Notes: generated from the letters alone by a model not told the origin. DNA of 64,000 bases from Streptomyces violaceoruber (GCF_033406955.1 NZ_CP137734.1:3162001-3226000); one strand, 5' to 3'. Positions 53,809 to 63,237 are shown, counted from the stretch's first letter. Made by a program: numbers and translations.

Positions 53809-54762
53809 TCAGGACGGCAGCAGGCTGCCCCGGCGTGACAGCAGGAACCTCTTGAACGCCGCCACCGGTGGCGTGTCCGTGCGTCCCGCCAGCCAGGCCA
53901 CGCCGATCTCGCGGGCGGCGCGCGGGGCGGTGACCGTCAGTTCGACCACGCCGGGGCGGGGCACGGCGGGCGGCGGCAGCAGGGCGACGCCGAGACCGGC
54001 CGCGACCAGGCCCCGCAGCGTCTCCGCCTCCTCCCCCTCGAAGGCCACCCTGGGCCGGAAACCGGCCTCCTTGCACAACGCGTCGGTGATGCGCCGCAGG
54101 CCGTAGCCGGGCTCCAGGGTCACGAAGATCTCGTCGGCCGCCTCGGCGAGGCGGATGCGCCGGCGCCCGGCCAGGGAGTGGTCGGCCGGGACGACCAGGC
54201 GCAGTTTCTGTTCGTCGAGGCGGCGGGCGACCAGGTCGGGGGCGTCGGGGACCGGCGAGGTGAGGCACAGGTCCAGCTCCCCCGCGCGCAGCCGCTCCAG
54301 CATGGCCTCGCCGTAGTTCTGCACGAGGCTGAAGCGGACCCGGGGGTGGTCGGCGCGGAAGGCGTGCAGCAGGCCGGGTACGGTCTCGGCGCCCATGGTG
54401 TGCAGGAAGCCGAAGGCGACCTTGCCGGTGGCCGGGTCGGCGTCGGCGCGGACCTCGTCGGCGGCCCGCTCGACCTCGGCGAGGGCGCGTTCGACGGAGC
54501 CGAGGAAGGTCCGCCCGGCGACGGTCAGCGCGAGGGTGCGGCCGCGCCGGACGAACAGGTCGACGCCGAGGTCCTCCTCCAGGCGGACGAGGGCGCGGGA
54601 GAGGGTCGACTGGGGGACGTTCATCTCCTGGGCGGCCCGGGTGACGTGCTCGGTGCGGGCCACGCCGGCGAAGTGCGCGAGGCGGGGCGCGAGCAGCGCG
54701 ACGATGTCTTCTGTGTCACCGGACGGTGACAGGCGGGGCCGTGAGCTTTGCTGATGCACCAT
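53809..54762 (-). CDS. LysR-family regulator
   Basis: A 317-residue regulator. Winged helix: LAHFAGVARTEHVTRAAQEM then VPQSTLSRALVRLEEDLGVD. The effector domain (about 105-310) has the usual periplasmic-binding fold (KVAFGFLHTMGAETVPGLL, LDLCLTSPVPD, VAAGLGVALLP). ATG 54762 (MVHQQSS) begins the protein. It is divergent to an MFS transporter, the typical LysR/target arrangement. Confidence 0.93.
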   Translation of the reverse strand: MVHQQSSRPRLSPSGDTEDIVALLAPRLAHFAGVARTEHVTRAAQEMNVPQSTLSRALVRLEEDLGVDLFVRRGRTLALTVAGRTFLGSVERALAEVERAADEVRADADPATGKVAFGFLHTMGAETVPGLLHAFRADHPRVRFSLVQNYGEAMLERLRAGELDLCLTSPVPDAPDLVARRLDEQKLRLVVPADHSLAGRRRIRLAEAADEIFVTLEPGYGLRRITDALCKEAGFRPRVAFEGEEAETLRGLVAAGLGVALLPPPAVPRPGVVELTVTAPRAAREIGVAWLAGRTDTPPVAAFKRFLLSRRGSLLPS

Positions 54763-54825
54763 AGGAACGATTATGGCCATTCCATGCATTGGACGGATGA
54801 GTAAGGGGCTTCGTACCTTCGTGGC

Positions 54826-56145
54826 ATGACTCCCGCCGATACCGGGGCGTCCACGGTCGTGGACGCCGCATCCGCCGCCTCCGATTCCTCCGGCTCCTCC
54901 GGCTCCTCCGAGCCGTCCGACCCGCGCATGGCTCCGCGCGGCCCCGGCTACCGCCGGATGAGTTTCGCGCTGTTCCTGGCGGGCGTCGCGACCTTCGCGC
55001 TTCTCTACTCCACCCAGGCCCTGCTGCCGCTGATCTCCGGCGACCTGGGCGTCACGGCGAGCGACGCGAGCTGGACGGTGGCCGCCGCGACCGGTGGCCT
55101 CGCGCTGTTCGTGCTGCCGATGAGCGCGCTGTCGGAGCGGTTCGGCCGCCGTACGGTCATGACGGCCTCGCTGGCGGTCGCGGTGAGTGTCGGGCTGCTG
55201 GTGCCCTTCGCCCCGTCGCTGCCGGCGCTGGTCGCACTGCGGGCGGTGCAGGGCGCGGCGCTGGCCGGACTCCCGGCCTCGGCGACGGCGTACCTCGCGG
55301 AGGAGGTGCGGCCGCGGGCGCTGGTCACCGCGATCGGCCTGTTCGTGGCGGGCAACAGCGTGGGCGGGATGAGCGGCCGGGTCATCACCGGCTGGGTCGC
55401 CCAGGAGTGGGGCTGGCGGGTCGCCGTCGGGGTGATCGGCCTGGTCGCGGTGGCGTGCGCGGTGGCCTTCCGGCTGCTGCTGCCGGCGCCGCAGCACTTC
55501 ACCCCGGGCTCGCTGCGTCCGCGCGTCCTGGTCGGCACCGTGCGCGACCACCTCGCCAACCCGCTGCTGCGCCGCCTGTACGCGATCGGCGCGCTGTTCA
55601 TGACGGTGTTCGGCGGTGTCTACACGGTGATCGGCTACCGCCTGACCGAGGCACCCTTCTCGCTCCCGCAGGGTCTGATCGGCTCGATCTTCCTGGTCTA
55701 CCTGGTCGGCACGGTCTCGGCCTCGACGGCGGGCCGGCTGGTGGGCCGCCTGGGCCGCCGCGGCGCGCTCTACCTGGGCGCGGGGACGACGGCGGCGGGC
55801 CTGCTGCTGTCCCTGGCGCCGTCCCTGCCGCTGGTCCTGCTCGGCCTGGTGCTGATCACGGCGGGCTTCTTCGCCGGGCACGCGGTGGCGTCCTCGGCGG
55901 TCGGCAAGACCGCGCAGCACGGCCGGGCCCAGGCCTCGGCGCTGTACCAGTCCGCCTACTACGTGGGTTCCAGCGCGGGCAGCACGGTCGGCGCGGTGGC
56001 CTTCCACTCCGGCGGCTGGGCCGGCACGGTCGCGGTGGGGGTGCTCGCGGTGCTGGGCGTCGTGGTCATCACGGTCTCCGGGTCGCTGGCGGCCCGCCGC
56101 CAGGCCGCGGGCGCACCGGTGAGGGCTCTGGGCCTGCCGCGCTGA
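54826..56145 (+). CDS. MFS transporter, YnfM-like
   Basis: A 439-residue major-facilitator exporter with twelve predicted helices after a 45-residue Ser/Ala-rich cytoplasmic head. The A-motif ALSERFGRRTVM lies between helices 2 and 3, and LVGRLGRRGALYLG is its repeat in the second half. TACCTT lies six bases before ATG 54826 and no ribosome binding site is seen, so it may be leaderless. The substrate is unknown; the YnfM group includes arabinose and drug efflux pumps. Confidence 0.92.
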   Translation: MTPADTGASTVVDAASAASDSSGSSGSSEPSDPRMAPRGPGYRRMSFALFLAGVATFALLYSTQALLPLISGDLGVTASDASWTVAAATGGLALFVLPMSALSERFGRRTVMTASLAVAVSVGLLVPFAPSLPALVALRAVQGAALAGLPASATAYLAEEVRPRALVTAIGLFVAGNSVGGMSGRVITGWVAQEWGWRVAVGVIGLVAVACAVAFRLLLPAPQHFTPGSLRPRVLVGTVRDHLANPLLRRLYAIGALFMTVFGGVYTVIGYRLTEAPFSLPQGLIGSIFLVYLVGTVSASTAGRLVGRLGRRGALYLGAGTTAAGLLLSLAPSLPLVLLGLVLITAGFFAGHAVASSAVGKTAQHGRAQASALYQSAYYVGSSAGSTVGAVAFHSGGWAGTVAVGVLAVLGVVVITVSGSLAARRQAAGAPVRALGLPR

Positions 56146-56252
56146 CCTGGGCCTTTCTTGACTGCACAGGCCATTGTCAGTCCCCTGCGGTAGCTTCCGA
56201 AGTGCGAGGCGCGAAGACGCGCACGACGGGACGCCACAGGGGTGGGTGGACG

Positions 56253-57257
56253 ATGACCAACGGCACCGTGACGACGGAGCTGGACTCCGCGCTGGAGATG
56301 CACCGGCCCGAGCTGACGGGGTACTGCTACCGGATGCTCGGTTCCTCCTTCGAGGCCGAGGACGCCGTGCAGGACACGCTGGTCCGCGCCTGGCGGAGCT
56401 ACGACAAGTTCGAGGGCCGTTCCAGCCTGCGCTCGTGGCTGTACCGGATCGCGACCAACGTCTGCCTGGACATGCTGACCGCGGGCAACAAGCGGGCGCG
56501 TCCGATGGACCTGACGGAGGCGACGCCGCTCGCCCAGGCCGCCCTGTCCCCGCGCCCGGACCACACCTGGCTGGAGCCGATGCCCGACGCCCGCGTGCTG
56601 CCGCAGACCGCCGACCCGGCCGAGGCCGCGGTCGCCAAGGAGTCCGTGCGGCTCGCCTTCATGGCCGCCCTCCAGCAGCTGCCGCCCAAGCAGCGGGCGG
56701 TGCTGATCCTGCGCGAGGTGCTGGCGTGGCGGGCGAGCGAGGTCGCCGAGCTGCTCGGCACGTCGGTCGCCTCCGTCAACAGCGCGTTGCAGCGCGCCCG
56801 CGCGACACTCGCCGAGCGGGAGGACCGGGGCGCCGACGCGGCGGTCTCCGACCCGCTGGACGAGGAGCAGCAGAAGCTCCTGGAGCGGTATGTCGCGGCC
56901 TTCGAGGGCTATGACATGACGGCGCTGACGGCGCTGTTGCACGAGGACGCGGTCATGACGATGCCGCCGTTCGACCTGTGGCTGGCCGGCCCGGCGGACA
57001 TCACCGGCTTCATGACGACGCTCGGCGCCGCGTGCGCGGGCTCCCGGCTGCTGCGGGTGGAGGCCAACGGGCTGCCGGCCTTCGCGCACTACAAGCCGGA
57101 CCCGGAGGCGGGCGGGTTCGCGCCGTGGGCGGTCCAGGTGCTGGAGATCTCAGACGGCCGCATCACCGGGTTCCACTGCTTCCTCGACACCAAGCGGTGG
57201 TTCCCGCTGTTCGACCTGCCGCTCCGTCTCGAAGCGGAGGCCGACGAGGTCCAGTAG
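56253..57257 (+). CDS. ECF sigma factor, SigG/TIGR02960-like, with SnoaL domain
   Basis: A 334-residue sigma factor. Region 2: LTGYCYRMLGSSFEAEDAVQ and LVRAWRSYDKFEGRSSLRSW; region 4: ALQQLPPKQRAVLILREVLA and LLGTSVASVNSALQRARATL. A C-terminal SnoaL-like domain of about 120 residues (LLERYVAAFEGYDMTALTAL) replaces an anti-sigma factor. No separate anti-sigma gene is nearby. ATG 56253. Its last 108 bases overlap the convergent STAS gene. Confidence 0.92.
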   Translation: MTNGTVTTELDSALEMHRPELTGYCYRMLGSSFEAEDAVQDTLVRAWRSYDKFEGRSSLRSWLYRIATNVCLDMLTAGNKRARPMDLTEATPLAQAALSPRPDHTWLEPMPDARVLPQTADPAEAAVAKESVRLAFMAALQQLPPKQRAVLILREVLAWRASEVAELLGTSVASVNSALQRARATLAEREDRGADAAVSDPLDEEQQKLLERYVAAFEGYDMTALTALLHEDAVMTMPPFDLWLAGPADITGFMTTLGAACAGSRLLRVEANGLPAFAHYKPDPEAGGFAPWAVQVLEISDGRITGFHCFLDTKRWFPLFDLPLRLEAEADEVQ

Positions 57258-57536
57258 GGCGTGCAGGGCCGGATCGGGGTCGCGCAGCCGGATCCGGCCC
57301 CCGGCCCGCCGGGCGGTGAGCTCCAGCCGCGCCAGCAGGTCGACCACGGCGAGCCCCGGCGGCCCGAGGCCGCCGACGTCGCAGACGACCACCCCGGCCC
57401 GGGTGCTTTCCAGCAGCGCGCGCACCTCGTCGCAGAACCGGGGCGTCTCCCCACGGGAGACGGGCCCCGGCAGCACGAGTACGGCGGGTGTCACGGCGTC
57501 CACGTGCGGTAGACCCGGCCCGGGCCGGGAAATCAT
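57150..57536 (-). CDS. STAS-domain protein
   Basis: A 128-residue protein with an anti-anti-sigma-like STAS fold: VLVLPGPVSRGETPRFCDEV, AGVVVCDVGGLGPPGLAVVD and LLARLELTARRAGGRIRL. The phosphorylated Ser that regulates SpoIIAA-type proteins is missing (position within GGLGPPGLA), so switching by phosphorylation is not expected. The C terminus is read from inside the convergent sigma-factor gene. ATG 57536 was used; GTG 57503 is an alternative. Confidence 0.7.
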   Translation of the reverse strand: MISRPGPGLPHVDAVTPAVLVLPGPVSRGETPRFCDEVRALLESTRAGVVVCDVGGLGPPGLAVVDLLARLELTARRAGGRIRLRDPDPALHALLDLVGLRFETERQVEQREPPLGVEEAVEPGDAAV

Positions 57537-57670
57537 CGGTGCCGAGGCCGTCGGGGATCACATTGACCTGCGCGTGCCCTCCCACGGAGGGTTCGCTGTA
57601 TGCCCCACATACCCTGTCCCGTCCCCGCCGCGCCGCCCGGCACCCGCCTCTGTGTCCGCGAGGGGGTGCC

Positions 57671-58594
57671 GTGCAGGGAGTGCTGACCGGCTTCGCGGTC
57701 ATCGCGGTGGTGATCGGGGTGGGCTATGTGCTCGGCCTGCGCGGCCACCTCGGCCCCCAGGGCCGCGAGGTGCTGACCAAGCTGGCCTTCCACGTGGCGT
57801 CGCCGGCTCTGTTGTTCACGACCCTGGCGACGGCCGACCTGTCGGTGGTCTTCTCCGCCCGGCTGCTGGTGACGGCCCTGTCGACGCTGGCGGTGGCCGG
57901 GGCGTTCGTCGCGGTGGGCGTCGTACGCGGCTGGGGTGTGGGCCGTACGACGATCGGCGCGCTGTGCTCCGGCTACGTCAACTCCGGCAACCTGGGCATC
58001 CCGATCGCCGTGTACGTGCTGGGCGACGCCTCGCTGGTGGCGCCGGTGCTGCTGTTCCAGCTGGTGCTGGTGACGCCGGTGGCGGTGACGATCCTGGACC
58101 TGTCGTCGGGCGGGGGTGCCGAGGGCCCGCTGTGGCGGCGGCTGCTGACGCCGCTGCGCAATCCGATCGCGCTGGGCTCGCTCGCCGGGGTCGCGGTCGC
58201 GGCGAGCGGCTTCGAGGTGCCCGACCCGGTCATGGACCCGATCACCCTGATCGGCAACATGTCGGTCCCGGCGGTGCTGCTGGCCTTCGGCATCGGCCTG
58301 TGCGGCTCCACGATGCCGCTGCGGGGCGTGGAACGGCGGCCGGTGCTGCTCGCGGTCGCGCTGAAGGCGGTGGGCCAGCCGGCGGTGGCCTGGGCGCTGG
58401 CGTCGGGGGTCTTCGGTCTGCGGGGCCCCCAACTGCTCGACGTGGTGGTGACGTCGGCGCTGCCTGCCGCGCAGAACCTGTACACGTACGCGTCGACCTA
58501 CGGCGTCGGCGAGCGCCTGGCCCGCGACGCGATCCTGGTCTCGACGGTGGTGTCCGTGCCGGTGCTGGTGGGGGTGGCGGCGGTGTTGGGGTGA
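57671..58594 (+). CDS. AEC-family transporter
   Basis: A 307-residue membrane carrier with ten predicted helices. The family pattern is clear: GYVNSGNLGIPIAVYVLGDA in helix 4, LTPLRNPIALGSLAGVAVAA at the start of the second half, and ALPAAQNLYTYASTYG near the end. AEC proteins export auxin, malonate or other carboxylates. GTG 57671 follows GAGGGGG at five bases. Confidence 0.92.
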   Translation: MQGVLTGFAVIAVVIGVGYVLGLRGHLGPQGREVLTKLAFHVASPALLFTTLATADLSVVFSARLLVTALSTLAVAGAFVAVGVVRGWGVGRTTIGALCSGYVNSGNLGIPIAVYVLGDASLVAPVLLFQLVLVTPVAVTILDLSSGGGAEGPLWRRLLTPLRNPIALGSLAGVAVAASGFEVPDPVMDPITLIGNMSVPAVLLAFGIGLCGSTMPLRGVERRPVLLAVALKAVGQPAVAWALASGVFGLRGPQLLDVVVTSALPAAQNLYTYASTYGVGERLARDAILVSTVVSVPVLVGVAAVLG

Positions 58595-58642
58595 CCCCGG
58601 TCAGGCGCCCCGCGTCCCGGCGCCGGCCCGGTAGGGTCCCGG

Positions 58643-59641
58643 CTAATGGCCGAGCAGGGTGATGCCGAGGGCCGTCGGGCTGTGCAGCACGGTGTTCCGG
58701 TCCCGGACGGTGTCGATCAGCCGTGCCTCGCGCAGGGTGGTCGCGTGCTCGCTGGCGCTGGGCGGCGCGATTCCGAGCAGGGCGGCCAGCTCCTTGGTGG
58801 AGCAGCCCGGGTTCTCGGCGATCGCGGACAGCACGGCGGCGCGGGTCCGGCCCAGGAGTGAGGCGAGCGGTGAGCGTGCGCGGCCCGGGACGGAGCCGGG
58901 CGGCGCGGCCGCGCCGGGCAGCGGACCCGGCGACTGCTCCGTACCCGTGGGGTAGCGCAGGACGGGTTGCGGCTCGGCATCGATGTCGACGGCCGGGGCG
59001 GCGGCGCCGAAAACCGACGGGACGAGCAGGAGTCCGCGTCCGCCGAGATGCAGGTCGCCGTCGAGTCCGGACAGCATCGCGATCTCCAGGACGGGTGGGT
59101 TCCAGCGGATGCGCCGTGGGTGCAGCGAGGCCAGCATCCGGTCCATGCCGCCGCCGATGGCTTGCCGGGTCCGAAGGCCCCGGTCCGACCCGGCCACGGC
59201 GGTGACGTGCGCCCAGTACGGGGCCAGCAGGACCGCGTGGACGTGTTCCAGGGCGTCGCAGAGCCGCCCCAGCAGGGCGGCGTCGTCGGGCAGTCGGTGC
59301 GCCCACCGCGGCAGCGGCTGCCACTCGGCCACGTGCGCCAGGTCTGCGCGGACAACGGCTCGGGGGGTGGCCCGTACCCGCTCCAGCAGTTCCTGCGCGC
59401 TCCCGTGGGCGGACGAGGTCAGGAATGTGGGTGCCCAGCCGCCGGGCGGAACGAGTTCGAGGACCATGCGCGCGCGGGGGTCCAGGGCGTCACGGACGGC
59501 GTGCCGCCACGCTCCGAAGCGGACGGGGTGGCCGCGCTCGCGCAGCGTGCGCAGCGCGGCGCTCAGCTCCAGCAGCGGGGGCGGCTCGGCCACCCGGGTG
59601 CGCGCCAGGTCTTCCAGCGTGAAGTGGATGCGGTAGACCAC
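58643..59641 (-). CDS. ArsR-family regulator with DUF5937-like N terminus
   Basis: A 332-residue regulator of the large ArsR type. Residues 1-230 are an actinobacterial domain of unknown ligand (YRIHFTLEDLARTRVAEPPP, then HPRRIRWNPPVLEIAM and GGRGLLLVPSVFG). The winged helix is at the C terminus: LGRTRAAVLSAIAENPGCST and IAPPSASEHATTLREARLID. GTG 59641 follows GGGGGA. It is divergent to a small secreted protein gene. Confidence 0.9.
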   Translation of the reverse strand: MVYRIHFTLEDLARTRVAEPPPLLELSAALRTLRERGHPVRFGAWRHAVRDALDPRARMVLELVPPGGWAPTFLTSSAHGSAQELLERVRATPRAVVRADLAHVAEWQPLPRWAHRLPDDAALLGRLCDALEHVHAVLLAPYWAHVTAVAGSDRGLRTRQAIGGGMDRMLASLHPRRIRWNPPVLEIAMLSGLDGDLHLGGRGLLLVPSVFGAAAPAVDIDAEPQPVLRYPTGTEQSPGPLPGAAAPPGSVPGRARSPLASLLGRTRAAVLSAIAENPGCSTKELAALLGIAPPSASEHATTLREARLIDTVRDRNTVLHSPTALGITLLGH

Positions 59642-59821
59642 GGTTCCCCCGAGTCCCTCGCCCAACGGTCTCTGCCGATCCTTCTGGAATGCCGTTCTTC
59701 GGACCAGACCGAATCACGTCGAAGCGCGCCCGCGGCGGCCGGAAGCTGGGACCAGGTCGGCCGGAGCCCGCGACGGGCCCGCAGCAGACAGCTCGGAACA
59801 CCCACTCGACGAAGGAGAACC

Positions 59822-60208
59822 ATGCGCACTCGTACGAAGCTCACCACCGTGCTCGCCTCGGGCACCCTGGCCGCCGGACTGCTCGTCGGCGGCGCCTCCA
59901 GCGCCTCGGCGGGCACGGCGCAGACCTGCTACGGCGGCGCGGTCGACTTCAGCACGACGAACAAGGTGTGGCCGGCCTACCCGCAGTGGCGGACGACCTC
60001 GGCCCGCTGCGCCGACGTCAACGTGAAGGCAACCGTCGGCGCGTACGTGCAGGCGTGCTTCTACCAGGGCGCCGGCGAACCGCACAAGTGCTACGCCAAG
60101 CGGTGGCTCTCGCAGGGCGTGTGGGACACGGCCGTGACGGACGTGCTCAACGGCAAGAAGTTCTACCTGAAGTTCGACCGCAGCACGTGGGGCAAGGTCG
60201 CCTACTGA
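59822..60208 (+). CDS. Secreted four-cysteine protein of unknown function
   Basis: A 128-residue exported protein with a standard signal peptide (RTKLTTVLASGTLAAGLLVG, cleavage near SASAG). The mature 98 residues contain four cysteines (TCYGG, RCADV, ACFYQ and KCYAK), enough for two disulfides, and many aromatics. GAAGGAG lies before ATG 59822. It resembles small extracellular Streptomyces proteins without assigned role. Confidence 0.82.
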   Translation: MRTRTKLTTVLASGTLAAGLLVGGASSASAGTAQTCYGGAVDFSTTNKVWPAYPQWRTTSARCADVNVKATVGAYVQACFYQGAGEPHKCYAKRWLSQGVWDTAVTDVLNGKKFYLKFDRSTWGKVAY

Positions 60209-60215
60209 CGCACGT

Positions 60216-60245
60216 CGGGCCGTCGCGCCGCCGCGCGACGGCCCG
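60216..60245. terminator. Perfect 13-bp bidirectional terminator
   Basis: 60216-60228 pairs with 60233-60245 around CGCC, between the convergent secreted-protein gene and deoA. Confidence 0.85.
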
Positions 60246-60265
60246 GTTGCCCTGGCCGCCAGGGA

Positions 60266-61549
60266 TCAGGCGATACGTTCCCGCACGACCGGCGCGGCGG
60301 TGAAGGCCGTGACCGCCGGGGCCACGTCGTACGCGTCCTGCACCGCCGCCAGCGCGTACTCGAAGCGGTCCGGGGTGTCCGTGTGCAGGGTGAGGAGGGG
60401 CTGGCCCGCGGTGACCGTGTCGCCGGGCTTGGCGTGGAGTTCGACGCCCGCGGCGGCCTGCACCGGGTCCTCCTTGCGGGCGCGGCCCGCGCCGAGGCGC
60501 CAGGCGGCGACGCCGATGTCGTAGGCGTCGAGGCGGGTCAGGACGCCGGAGGCGCCCGCCTTGATCACGTGCTGTTCCTTCGAGGTGGGCAGGGTCGCGT
60601 CCGGGTCGCCGCCCTGGGCCGCGATCATGCGGCGCCAGACGTCCATCGCGGAGCCGTCGGCCAGCGCCTTCGCCGGGTCGGCGTCCTTCAGGCCCGCGGC
60701 GTCGAGCATCTCGCGGGCCAGGGCGAGGGTCAGCTCGACGACGTCGGAGGGGCCGCCGCCGGCCAGGACCTCGACCGATTCGCGGACCTCCAGGGCGTTG
60801 CCCGCGGTCAGGCCGAGGGGGGTGGCCATGTCGGTGAGGAGCGCGACCGTCTTCACGCCGTGGTCGGTGCCGAGGCCGACCATCGTGGACGCCAGTTCGC
60901 GGGCGTCCTCGATGGTCTTCATGAAGGCGCCGGAGCCCACCTTCACGTCCAGGACCAGCGATCCGGTGCCCTCGGCGATCTTCTTCGACATGATGGAGGA
61001 GGCGATCAGCGGGATCGCCTCGACCGTGCCGGTGACGTCGCGCAGCGCGTACAGCTTCTTGTCGGCGGGCGCGAGACCGTCGCCCGCCGCGCAGATCACC
61101 GCGCCGGTGGTGTCCAGGACGTCCAGCATCTCCTCGTTGGAGAGCAGGGCGCGCCAGCCCGGGATCGACTCCAGCTTGTCGAGCGTGCCGCCGGTGTGGC
61201 CGAGGCCGCGGCCGGAGAGCTGCGGGACGGCCGCGCCGCACGCCGCCACCAGGGGTGCGAGGGGCAGGGTGATCTTGTCGCCGACGCCGCCGGTGGAGTG
61301 CTTGTCGGCGGTCGGGCGGGACAGGGACGAGAAGTCCATGCGCTCGCCCGAGGCGATCATCGCGGCGGTCCAGCGGGCGATCTCGCCGCGGTTCATGCCG
61401 TTGAGCAGGATCGCCATCGCGAGCGAGGACATCTGCTCGTCGGCCACCTCACCGCGCGTGTAGGCGTCGATGACCCAGTCGATCTGCTCACCGGTCAGCT
61501 CGCCGCGGTCCCGCTTGGTGCGGATGACGGAGATGACGTCCATGGCCAT
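60266..61549 (-). CDS. deoA: Thymidine phosphorylase
   Basis: A 427-residue enzyme splitting thymidine (and deoxyuridine) to base and deoxyribose-1-phosphate. The signature SGRGLGHTGGTLDKLESIPG is present, with DKHSTGGVGDKI for phosphate and VKVGSGAFMK in the active-site cleft. ATG 61549 has AGGAAAG at a good distance; MDV six bases later is an alternative. Last gene of the permease-cdd-deoA operon, 24 bases after cdd. Its deoxyribose-1-P would reach DeoC (37467) through the mutase. Confidence 0.97.
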   Translation of the reverse strand: MAMDVISVIRTKRDRGELTGEQIDWVIDAYTRGEVADEQMSSLAMAILLNGMNRGEIARWTAAMIASGERMDFSSLSRPTADKHSTGGVGDKITLPLAPLVAACGAAVPQLSGRGLGHTGGTLDKLESIPGWRALLSNEEMLDVLDTTGAVICAAGDGLAPADKKLYALRDVTGTVEAIPLIASSIMSKKIAEGTGSLVLDVKVGSGAFMKTIEDARELASTMVGLGTDHGVKTVALLTDMATPLGLTAGNALEVRESVEVLAGGGPSDVVELTLALAREMLDAAGLKDADPAKALADGSAMDVWRRMIAAQGGDPDATLPTSKEQHVIKAGASGVLTRLDAYDIGVAAWRLGAGRARKEDPVQAAAGVELHAKPGDTVTAGQPLLTLHTDTPDRFEYALAAVQDAYDVAPAVTAFTAAPVVRERIA

Positions 61550-61573
61550 GTCTGGCTTTCCTAACGCGAGTGG

Positions 61574-61966
61574 CTACTTGGTGAGGTGGTCGGGGCCGAA
61601 GGCCTGCGGGAGCATCCGGGACAGCGGGAGGATCCCCTCCGGGGTCTCCAGCAGCAGCTCCGGGCCGCCGAACTCGTACAGGAGCTGCCGGCAGCGGCCG
61701 CAGGGGACGAGTACCTCGCCCGCGCCGTCGACGCAGACGAAGTGCGTCAGCCGGCCCCCGCCGGTCACCTGGAGCTGGGAGACGAGCCCGCACTCGGCGC
61801 ACAGGCCGATGCCGTAGCTGGCGTTCTCCACGTTGCAGCCGGTGACGGTGCGGCCGTCGTCGACGAGGGCGGCGGCGCCCACGGCGTACCCCGAGTAGGG
61901 GGCGTACGCCCGGGACATCGCGTCCCGGGCCGCCGTGCGCAGCTCCTCCCAGTCGGCCCCGGTCAC
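61574..61966 (-). CDS. cdd: Cytidine deaminase
   Basis: A 130-residue homotetrameric-type deaminase converting (deoxy)cytidine to (deoxy)uridine, providing substrate for pyrimidine phosphorolysis. Motifs: AYAPYSGYAVGAA, GCNVENASYG, catalytic CAE in LCAECGLVSQL, and PCGRCRQLLYEFG for zinc. GTG 61966 overlaps the permease stop by four bases, showing operon membership. Confidence 0.96.
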   Translation of the reverse strand: MTGADWEELRTAARDAMSRAYAPYSGYAVGAAALVDDGRTVTGCNVENASYGIGLCAECGLVSQLQVTGGGRLTHFVCVDGAGEVLVPCGRCRQLLYEFGGPELLLETPEGILPLSRMLPQAFGPDHLTK

Positions 61967-63237
61967 TTGCCCTGGCCCTTGCGGTACTGCATGCCGTCCG
62001 CCTTGGGCATCCGCAGCCGTTGCGCGGACAGGGCGAGGACGACGAGCGTGACGACGTACGGCGTGGCGGAGACGACCTGGTTGGGGACCTCGTTGGTGCC
62101 GGCGTACCAGGCGAAGACCAGGGCGCCGACGACGAAGGTGATCGCCGCCTTGACGTACTTCTTGCGGATGACCAGCCAGATGGCACCGGCGACCAGCAGC
62201 AGCGCGCCGAGCAGCAGCAGGGCGTGCACGTTGGCGGAGCCGCCGCGCAGGTTGAGGCTGTCGGTGTAGCCGAAGAGGCCGGCGCCGATGGCGAGGCCGC
62301 CCGGCATCCAGTTGCCGAAGATCATCGCGGCGAGGCCGATGTAGCCGCGGCCGCTGGTCTGGCCCTCCAGGTAGAAGGGGTTGGCCACGATGGACAGGAA
62401 GACGCCGCCGAGACCGGCCAGGCCGCCGGAGATGATCACGGCCAGGTACTTGTACTTGTAGACGTTGACGCCGAGGGACTCGGCGGCGATCGGGTTCTCG
62501 CCGCAGGAGCGCAGCCGCAGGCCGAACGGGGTGCGCCACAGGATCCACCAGGTGGCGGGGATCAGGGCGACCGCGATCAGGGTGAGCCAGGAGACGTCGG
62601 TGACCAGTCCGCCCAGCAGGCCCGCGATGTCCGAGACGAAGAACCAGTGCTGGTCGTTGAGGCTGTCCAGCCAGCCGGACAGGCCCGGGATCGAGAAGTG
62701 GCCGAGCGAGTCGACCGGCGGGGACTGCTTGGCCGAGCCGCCCTGGTGGCCCTCGAAGGCGAGCGGGGCGAGATAGCGGGTGGCGCCGAGGGCGAGGATG
62801 TTGATGGCCACACCGGAGACGATGTGGTTGACGTTGAAGGTGATCGTGACGATGGCGTGCAGCAGGCCGCCGAGGCAGCCGCCGGCGATGCCGACGAGGA
62901 CGCCGGTCCACGGACCCCACTGGAAGCCGGCCCAGGCACCGAACCAGGTGCCGAGGATCATCATGCCCTCGAGGCCGATGTTGACGACGCCCGCGCGCTC
63001 GGCCCACAGACCGCCGAGACCGGCGAGGCCGATCGGCACGGCGAGCTGGAGGGCGGTGGACATCTGGCTGACGTTGGTGATGCCGTTGGCGCCCGTGATC
63101 AGGCGGACGATCGAGGTCAGCGCCAGGGCTCCGGCGATGACCAGGAGCAGCACGGGCCACGACATGCGGCGGCCGGTGCGTGGTGCGTGCTCCAGCGACG
63201 GCTGGTTGACGTCGGTCGCTGTGGTCGGAGCGGTCAT
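61963..63237 (-). CDS. Nucleoside ABC transporter permease (NupQ-like)
   Basis: A 424-residue inner-membrane permease of the BPD_transp_2 family used with BmpA-type lipoproteins for nucleoside uptake. Typical segments: GLWAERAGVVNIGLEGMMIL, FNVNHIVSGVAINILALGAT, RTPFGLRLRSCGENPIAAES and the EAA-like GLAAMIFGNWMPGGL. ATG 63237 overlaps the stop of the upstream permease (ATGA). Downstream cdd and deoA fix the substrate class as nucleosides. Confidence 0.94.
   Translation of the reverse strand: MTAPTTATDVNQPSLEHAPRTGRRMSWPVLLLVIAGALALTSIVRLITGANGITNVSQMSTALQLAVPIGLAGLGGLWAERAGVVNIGLEGMMILGTWFGAWAGFQWGPWTGVLVGIAGGCLGGLLHAIVTITFNVNHIVSGVAINILALGATRYLAPLAFEGHQGGSAKQSPPVDSLGHFSIPGLSGWLDSLNDQHWFFVSDIAGLLGGLVTDVSWLTLIAVALIPATWWILWRTPFGLRLRSCGENPIAAESLGVNVYKYKYLAVIISGGLAGLGGVFLSIVANPFYLEGQTSGRGYIGLAAMIFGNWMPGGLAIGAGLFGYTDSLNLRGGSANVHALLLLGALLLVAGAIWLVIRKKYVKAAITFVVGALVFAWYAGTNEVPNQVVSATPYVVTLVVLALSAQRLRMPKADGMQYRKGQGK

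Noticed and set aside
53809..56007. Extension of the LysR protein by about 415 N-terminal residues
   Set aside because: The extension is antisense to the MFS gene; the LysR helix-turn-helix begins shortly after ATG 54762.
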